From assembly GCA_963627995.1 (NCBI GenBank), contig CAVGCV010000004.1:124001-188000 (forward strand): DNA of 64,000 nt. The letters are read 5' to 3'. Position numbers and translations under genes: made by a program. This document shows positions 58,894-64,000 of the stretch, piece after piece. Position 1 is the first letter of the stretch, and each line of letters begins with the position of its first letter. The DNA is from UBA3839 sp963627995 (GTDB lineage: Bacteria > Bacteroidota > Bacteroidia > Bacteroidales > Bacteroidaceae). The notes beneath the pieces were generated by a model that was not told where the DNA came from, did not search any database, and saw only the letters and a program-made list of their open reading frames with translations.

Positions 58894-59916
58894 ATGAACA
58901 ACGTATTTGTGTATGTGGAAATTGAAGGCACCGCGGTGCAGGAGGTTTCGCAGGAGCTGCTGACCAAGGGCCGCAAGCTCGCCAATGAACTGGGCGTCGA
59001 GCTCCACGCCGTGGTGGCCGGGACGGGCATCAAGGGCCGGGTGGAGGACGCGATTCTCCCCTACGGCGTCGACAAGCTCTTCGTGTTCGACGGCAAGGAC
59101 CTGTTCCCCTACACGTCCGCTCCCCACACCGACATCCTCGTGAACCTCTTCAGGGAGGAGCAGCCGCAAATCTGCCTCATGGGCGCGACGGTCATCGGCC
59201 GCGACCTCGGCCCGCGCGTCAGCTCGTCGCTCACGAGCGGCCTGACGGCCGACTGCACGCAGCTGGAGATCGGCAGCTACGACGACAAGAAGGAGGGCAA
59301 GCACTACGACAAGCTTCTCTACCAGATTCGCCCCGCCTTCGGCGGCAACATCGTGGCCACCATCGTCAATCCGGAGCACCGCCCGCAGATGGCGACCGTG
59401 CGCTCGGGCGTGATGCAGAAGGCCCTCTACGACGGCGCGTGCCGCAAGGAGGTCGTCTATCCCGAGGTGTCGGCGTACGTCAGCCCCGAGGCCTACGTCG
59501 TGAGGGTGCTCGACCACCACGTCGAGGCGGCCAAGCACAACCTCAAGGGCGCGCCCATCGTCGTGGCCGGCGGCTACGGCATGGGCTCGAAGGAAGGCTT
59601 CGACCAGCTGTTCGACCTGGCCAAGGTGCTGCACGGCGAGGTGGGCGGCTCGCGCGCGGCGGTCGACGCCGGCTTCTGCGACCACGACCGCCAGATTGGC
59701 CAGACGGGCGTGACCGTGCACCCGAAGGTGTACATCGCCTGCGGCATCTCGGGGCAGATCCAGCACATCGCCGGCATGCAGGACTCGGGCATCATCATCT
59801 CGGTGAACAGCGACCCCGACGCCCCCATCAACAAGATTGCCGACTACGTGATCGTGGGCACGGTGGAGGAAGTCGTCCCCAAGCTGATTAAGTACTACAA
59901 GCAGAACAGCAAGTAG
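58894..59916 (+). CDS. etfA: Electron transfer flavoprotein alpha subunit
   Basis: Encodes 340 residues. The N-terminal domain starts NNVFVYVEIEGTAVQEVSQELL. The C-terminal FAD domain has the signature VVAGGYGMGSKEGFDQLFDLAKVL, SRAAVDAGFCDHDRQIGQTG, YIACGISGQIQHIAGMQDSG and INSDPDAPI-like VNSDPDAPINKIADYVIVG. ATG 58894 is preferred to an in-frame TTG at 58882. Partner of EtfB and co-transcribed with the acyl-CoA dehydrogenase 46 bp downstream. Confidence 0.96.
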   Translation: MNNVFVYVEIEGTAVQEVSQELLTKGRKLANELGVELHAVVAGTGIKGRVEDAILPYGVDKLFVFDGKDLFPYTSAPHTDILVNLFREEQPQICLMGATVIGRDLGPRVSSSLTSGLTADCTQLEIGSYDDKKEGKHYDKLLYQIRPAFGGNIVATIVNPEHRPQMATVRSGVMQKALYDGACRKEVVYPEVSAYVSPEAYVVRVLDHHVEAAKHNLKGAPIVVAGGYGMGSKEGFDQLFDLAKVLHGEVGGSRAAVDAGFCDHDRQIGQTGVTVHPKVYIACGISGQIQHIAGMQDSGIIISVNSDPDAPINKIADYVIVGTVEEVVPKLIKYYKQNSK

Positions 59917-59962
59917 CGTCCCTCCCCCGGGCTTTTAACATTTCCAAAACAAACAAAGAAAT

Positions 59963-61690
59963 ATGGCTAATTACTATAGCGACCACCCAGAAATCGCGTT
60001 CCACCTGGAGCACCCCCAGATGAAGCGCCTCGTAGAACTGAAGGAAAAGGGCTACGAAGATGCGAAAACCTATGCCGACGCTCCGGTGGACTTCGAGGAC
60101 GCGATTGAGAACTACAAGCGCATCCTTGACATCACGGGCGACGTGGCTGCCAACGTCATCGAGCCGAACTCGGAGAGCGTGGACCTCGAGGGCCCGCACT
60201 TGGAGAACGGGCGCATGATTTACGCCAGCAAGACCTACGAGAACCTCGACACGACCGTCAAGGCCGGCCTGCACGGCATCTCGATGCCCCGCCGCTATGG
60301 CGGCCTGAACCTGCCGAACGCCGTGTTCTCGATGCTCAGCGAGGTGATTTCGGCCGCCGACGCGGGTTTCCAGAACATCTGGTCGCTCCAGTCGTGCATC
60401 GACACCCTCTATGAGTTCGGCTCGGAGGAGCAGCGCCAGAAGTACATCCCGCGCGTGTGCGCCGGCGAGAGCATGTCGATGGACCTGACCGAGCCCGACG
60501 CGGGCTCCGACCTCCAGCGCGTGATGCTCAAGGCCACCTACGACGAGAAGGAGGACTGCTGGCGGCTGAACGGCGTGAAGCGCTTCATCACCAACGGCGA
60601 CTCCGACATCCACCTCGTGCTTGCCCGCTCGGAAGAGGGGACGAAGGACGGGCGCGGCCTCTCCATGTTCATCTACGACAAGCGCCAGGGCGGCGTGAAC
60701 GTCCGCCACATAGAGCACAAGCTCGGCATCCACGGCAGCCCCACGTGCGAGCTGACCTACAAGAACGCCAAGGCCGAGCTTTGCGGCTCGACGCGCCTCG
60801 GGCTGATCAAGTACGTGATGGCCCTGATGAACGGCGCCCGCCTCGGCATCGCGGCGCAGTCGGTCGGCGTGGAGCAGGAGGCCTACAACGAGGGCCTCGC
60901 CTATGCCCGGGAGCGCGCGCAGTTCGGCCAGAAAATCATCGAGTTCCCCGCCGTCTACGACATGCTCGCGCGCATGAAGGCGAAGCTCGACGCGGGCCGC
61001 TCGCTGCTCTACCAGACGGCGCGCTACGTGGACATGTACAAGGCGCTGGAGGACATCCAGCGCGACCGCAAGCTCGACGCGGAGGAGCGCGCTGAGCTGA
61101 AGAAGTACACGCGCCTGGCCGACGCCTTCACGCCGCTTGCCAAGGGCATGAACTCCGAGTACGCCAACCAGAACGCTTACGACGCCATCAGCATCCACGG
61201 CGGCTCGGGCTTCATCATGGAGTACAAGAGCCAGCGCCTGTTCCGCGACGCGCGCATCTTCTCCATCTACGAGGGCACGACGCAGCTGCAGGTCGTTGCG
61301 GCCATCCGCTACGTCACCAACGGCACGTACCTGCAGATCATCAAGGAGATGCTTTCGCAGGAGGTGGCCGAGGAGCTCCGCCCGCTCCACGTGCGTGTCG
61401 CCCACCTCGTTGAGCTCTACGAGCAGAGCGTGAACTACGTGAAGGCAGCCAACAGCCAGGAGGTGCACGATCTGCTCGCGCGCCGCCTCTACGACATGAC
61501 GGCCGAAATCATCATGTCGCTGCTCGTCCTCGACGACGCGACCCGCGCGCCGCACCTCTTCACGAAGTCGGCCAACGTGTATGTCCGCATGACCGAAGAG
61601 GACGTCGTCGGCAAGTCGGTGTTCGTGAAGAACTTCATCGCCGAAGACCTTCCGAACTTCCGTGCGCAGGAAGCGGCGGCCGAGGACTAA
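59963..61690 (+). CDS. Acyl-CoA dehydrogenase
   Basis: Encodes 575 residues. It is a FAD-dependent alpha,beta-dehydrogenase of acyl-CoA thioesters that passes electrons to EtfAB. Signatures: SMDLTEPDAGSDLQRVMLKA and KRFITNGDSDIHLVLARS in the middle domain, and IHGGSGFIMEYKSQRLFRDARIF. IYEGTTQLQ near residue 436 contains the expected catalytic Glu. A ~110-residue C-terminal helical extension makes it longer than the ~380-residue short-chain enzymes, as is usual for this Bacteroidota subfamily. Its Etf-linked operon suggests a butyryl-CoA-like or propionate-related substrate; the chain length cannot be read from sequence. Confidence 0.94.
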   Translation: MANYYSDHPEIAFHLEHPQMKRLVELKEKGYEDAKTYADAPVDFEDAIENYKRILDITGDVAANVIEPNSESVDLEGPHLENGRMIYASKTYENLDTTVKAGLHGISMPRRYGGLNLPNAVFSMLSEVISAADAGFQNIWSLQSCIDTLYEFGSEEQRQKYIPRVCAGESMSMDLTEPDAGSDLQRVMLKATYDEKEDCWRLNGVKRFITNGDSDIHLVLARSEEGTKDGRGLSMFIYDKRQGGVNVRHIEHKLGIHGSPTCELTYKNAKAELCGSTRLGLIKYVMALMNGARLGIAAQSVGVEQEAYNEGLAYARERAQFGQKIIEFPAVYDMLARMKAKLDAGRSLLYQTARYVDMYKALEDIQRDRKLDAEERAELKKYTRLADAFTPLAKGMNSEYANQNAYDAISIHGGSGFIMEYKSQRLFRDARIFSIYEGTTQLQVVAAIRYVTNGTYLQIIKEMLSQEVAEELRPLHVRVAHLVELYEQSVNYVKAANSQEVHDLLARRLYDMTAEIIMSLLVLDDATRAPHLFTKSANVYVRMTEEDVVGKSVFVKNFIAEDLPNFRAQEAAAED

Positions 61691-61721
61691 GCGCCCGGCA
61701 AAAGGACTTTGCATGCATCAG

Positions 61722-61757
61722 GCTGGCACGCGGCGGACGCGTGCCAGCTTTATTTTG
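61722..61757 (+). terminator. Intrinsic terminator of the etf operon
   Basis: 11-bp perfect stem (61722-61732 and 61738-61748), 5-base loop, followed by TTTATTTT. A classic rho-independent terminator 31 bp after the acyl-CoA dehydrogenase stop. Confidence 0.85.
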
Positions 61758-61895
61758 CCCCCCCCTCGGAACGCCATCCCGCCCCTGCGCACGAGGAGGA
61801 CTGCCATGGAGTGAAAATGTAACCCAAACTGTTAATTCGCGGTGCGTTGTGCGAAAACAAAGTTCCATGCCACTGACGTTGTGGAGATAAAATGC

Positions 61896-61903
61896 TACTT
61901 TTG
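61896..61903 (+). promoter_or_regulatory. -7 element of the second SusC gene
   Basis: TACTTTTG 15 bp before the start codon. No convincing -33 box at the normal distance. Confidence 0.4.
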
Positions 61904-61918
61904 CAGAAAATTGGAATT

Positions 61919-64000
61919 ATGTACGCAAACAAACGCCATCCGCTGATTCTTGGCTGGGTGTGGCTGGGCTGTTGCATCACCCTGTGCCATGGGACTGCCA
62001 TTGCACAGGCCGCAGGCGGGGGCCGCCCGGCGGCTGCGGTGGAACAGGACGTGGTGCGGGGCGTTGTGGTCGATGGCGCTGACCAAAGCCCGATGATGGG
62101 GGTCGCGGTGCAGGTGGAAGGCACGTCGGCCGGCGCCTATACGGACGCTGACGGCACGTTCAGCCTCGCCGTTCCCGGCGGCAAGGGCAATGTCGTGTTC
62201 TCGTTCGTCGGCTACAAGAAGACGGCGGTTTACTACGACGGCCGGAATGGGGCGGTCTTCTCGCGCGTTACGCTCCAGCCCGATGTGCAAAGCCTCAAGA
62301 CGACGGTGGTGACGGGCATCTATCGCAGGAAGAAGGAGAGCTTTACGGGCTCGTCGGCCACGTACACGGTGGACGAGCTGAAGAGCGTGGGCGTGCAGAA
62401 CGTGCTGCAAAGCCTGAAGACGCTCGACCCGTCGTTCAAGATTGTGGAGAACAACCTGTCGGGGTCGAACCCCAACGCCGTGCCCGACATCGAGATTCGT
62501 GGCAAGTCGAGCGTCGCGGGCCTGAAAGAGGAATTCGGGACCGACCCGAACCAGCCGCTCTTCATCCTCGACGGATTCGAGACGACCATCGAGACGGTGA
62601 TGAACCTCAACATGAACCGCGTGGCCTCTGTCACCCTGCTGAAGGATGCCGCTTCCACGGCCATCTACGGGTCGAAGGCGGCGAACGGCGTGGTGGTCAT
62701 CGAGACGAAGACACCGGCCAAGGGAAAGCTGCAAATCTCCTACAAGGGCGACTACAGCCTTGATTTCGCCGACCTGTCGGACTACAACCTGATGAACGCG
62801 CGCGAGAAGCTCCGCTTTGAGGAGCTGGCCGGCGTGTACAAGGACAACACGGGCAATCCGTTCAACCAAATCAAGCTCGACGAGTTGAGGAATGCGCGGC
62901 TGCACGACATAGAGGAGGGCGTCGATACGTATTGGCTGAGCGTTCCGCTCCGCACGGGCTTCTCGCACAGGCACAACGTGTATGCGGAGGGCGGGGAGAA
63001 CAACGTCCGCTACGGCATCGGGCTGAACTATGGCCGTGTGGACGGCGTGATGAAAGGCTCGGACCGGCAGACGCTGGGCGGGAACATCGACTTGGTGTAC
63101 CGCACGGGCAAGTTCCAGTTCAGCAACAAGCTGACCATCGACTATCTGGAGACGAACGACCCGGCGGTGGCGTTCGACGAGTATGCCGGCGCGAATCCGT
63201 ACTACCGCAAGTACGGCAGCGACGGGAAAGTCAACAAGTACCTGTATTATCCGGCGGAGGGCCTGGACGACAATCCTGTGGCCAACCCCCTTTGGAACGC
63301 CCATCTCAACAACTACGACCAGGGGCAGCGGTTTGGCTTCACCGACAACTTCATCGCCGAGTGGCTTGCCACGGACGACCTGCGGCTGCGGGGCAAGTTC
63401 GGCATCACCAAGTACGACGACACGCAGGACACGCGCCTGTCGCCCGACCACTCGTCGTTCGACGACAAGGACGAGACGCAGAAGGGGCTGTTTACGCATC
63501 GCCTGCTGAAATACCTCAACTACGAGGGCGACGTGTCCGCCACCTACGGCCGCCTGTTCAACGGCGTCCACCAGCTGAATGCCGTTGCCGGCTTCAACTT
63601 CAGCAGCAACAGCAACAAGACGTACGGCTATTCGGCCACGGGGTTCACCGACGACAAGTTCTCCGCCCCGTCGTTTGCCAATGGCTATCCGGACGGCGGA
63701 AAGTCGAGGTACAGCGAGAGCGTGAAGCACGCCGCCAGCTTCTACCTCAATGGCGGATATGCCTACGCCGCCCGCTACCTGCTCGACTTCAACCTGCGCA
63801 GCGACGGCGCCTCGATGTTCGGCACCGACAACCGCTTCCGTACCACGTGGTCGGTGGGCCTGGGATGGAACCTGCACAACGAGGCGTGGATGAAAGACAA
63901 CGACTGGTTCCAGCTGCTCAAGCTGCGCGCGTCGGTCGGCAATCCCGGGAACCAGAACTTCTCGGCCTACCAGGCCTATACCACCTACATGTTCAACAGC
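61919..64000 (+). CDS. SusC/RagA-type TonB-dependent transporter, 5' part only
   Basis: The frame stays open from ATG 61919 to the end of the window, giving 694 residues of a protein expected to be ~1000-1100. A signal peptide (1-30, ending TAIAQ) is followed by a carboxypeptidase-like regulatory domain (GVVVDGADQSPMMGVAVQVEG ... FSFVGYKKTAV). The plug then has LQSLKTLDPSFKIVENNLSG, EIRGKSSV, PLFILDGFETTIETVMNLN and SVTLLKDAASTAIYGSKAAN, followed by early barrel strands. The plug differs from the SusC at 10924 and is closer to the subtype with a long insertion after the EIRG motif. Substrate unknown; the SusD partner is presumably downstream of the window. Confidence 0.93.
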   Translation, partial: MYANKRHPLILGWVWLGCCITLCHGTAIAQAAGGGRPAAAVEQDVVRGVVVDGADQSPMMGVAVQVEGTSAGAYTDADGTFSLAVPGGKGNVVFSFVGYKKTAVYYDGRNGAVFSRVTLQPDVQSLKTTVVTGIYRRKKESFTGSSATYTVDELKSVGVQNVLQSLKTLDPSFKIVENNLSGSNPNAVPDIEIRGKSSVAGLKEEFGTDPNQPLFILDGFETTIETVMNLNMNRVASVTLLKDAASTAIYGSKAANGVVVIETKTPAKGKLQISYKGDYSLDFADLSDYNLMNAREKLRFEELAGVYKDNTGNPFNQIKLDELRNARLHDIEEGVDTYWLSVPLRTGFSHRHNVYAEGGENNVRYGIGLNYGRVDGVMKGSDRQTLGGNIDLVYRTGKFQFSNKLTIDYLETNDPAVAFDEYAGANPYYRKYGSDGKVNKYLYYPAEGLDDNPVANPLWNAHLNNYDQGQRFGFTDNFIAEWLATDDLRLRGKFGITKYDDTQDTRLSPDHSSFDDKDETQKGLFTHRLLKYLNYEGDVSATYGRLFNGVHQLNAVAGFNFSSNSNKTYGYSATGFTDDKFSAPSFANGYPDGGKSRYSESVKHAASFYLNGGYAYAARYLLDFNLRSDGASMFGTDNRFRTTWSVGLGWNLHNEAWMKDNDWFQLLKLRASVGNPGNQNFSAYQAYTTYMFNS

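Noticed and set aside
1..64000. tRNA and rRNA genes
   Set aside because: No cloverleaf with a GGTTCGA-type arm or rRNA-like sequence was found in the intergenic regions by eye.

Overview
The window is GC-rich chromosomal DNA from a member of the Bacteroidota, most likely Prevotella-like. The evidence is two SusC-type TonB-dependent transporters, one with a paired SusD, and a complete porP-porK-porL-porM-porN type IX secretion (T9SS) operon. Two proteins carry T9SS C-terminal sorting signals, there is an HTCS-like regulator, and the thrA / phosphoglycerate-mutase-like / thrC gene order is typical of the phylum. Many genes are preceded by the Bacteroidota promoter signature (TTTG near -33, TAnnTTTG near -7), and Shine-Dalgarno sequences are weak or absent.

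Layout. 1-3904: a plus-strand cassette of a truncated unknown gene, a DUF6935-like secreted protein, LemA, a DUF805 membrane protein and a DUF2207 membrane protein. 4470-6542: GH35 beta-galactosidase-like enzyme. 6508-8541 (minus): birA-queA. 8731-10353 (minus): a T9SS-exported YD-repeat/FnIII protein. 10924-24239: a plus-strand run of SusC, SusD, a lipoprotein resembling a metallopeptidase that lost its HEXXH, a large TlpA-like thioredoxin protein, an S41 protease-DUF4369-thioredoxin fusion without a PDZ domain, and a GH78 rhamnosidase. 24279-25613: mtaB. 25661-27976 (minus): a BASS transporter and a secreted C1 cysteine peptidase. 28612-29379: an HNH nuclease of lower GC. 29410-33445: GH16, DUF486, an outer-membrane barrel protein and priA, which appears to lack its winged-helix domain. 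33607-40803: thrA, a proposed homoserine kinase, thrC and an HD phosphodiesterase of the PgpH type. 41221-47228: porPKLMN. 47657-57577 (minus): a regulator that joins a propeller sensor directly to an AraC DNA-binding domain, a PL11 rhamnogalacturonan lyase fused to autotransporter-type repeats and a T9SS signal, and a GH2-like enzyme. 58020-61690: etfB-etfA-acyl-CoA dehydrogenase. 61919-64000: start of a second SusC.

Function. The PL11, GH2, GH78 and GH35 enzymes together point to use of rhamnogalacturonan-I pectin. The PL11 enzyme is predicted to leave the cell through the T9SS encoded a few kilobases away. The 10.9-21.0 kb SusCD operon is different: its accessory genes look peptidase- and thiol-related rather than glycan-related, so its substrate may be a peptide or a disulfide-containing molecule.

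The most distinctive non-coding signal is a family of six intergenic repeats of about 110-123 bp, at 4.1, 10.6, 28.3, 40.9, 47.4 and 57.7 kb. They are built from nested TCCGCGGA-type palindromes and share the end AAAAACACTGCGGA. They explain most of the long gene-free stretches and look like an undescribed MITE/REP-like element. No tRNA, rRNA, CRISPR array, insertion sequence or replication origin was seen.
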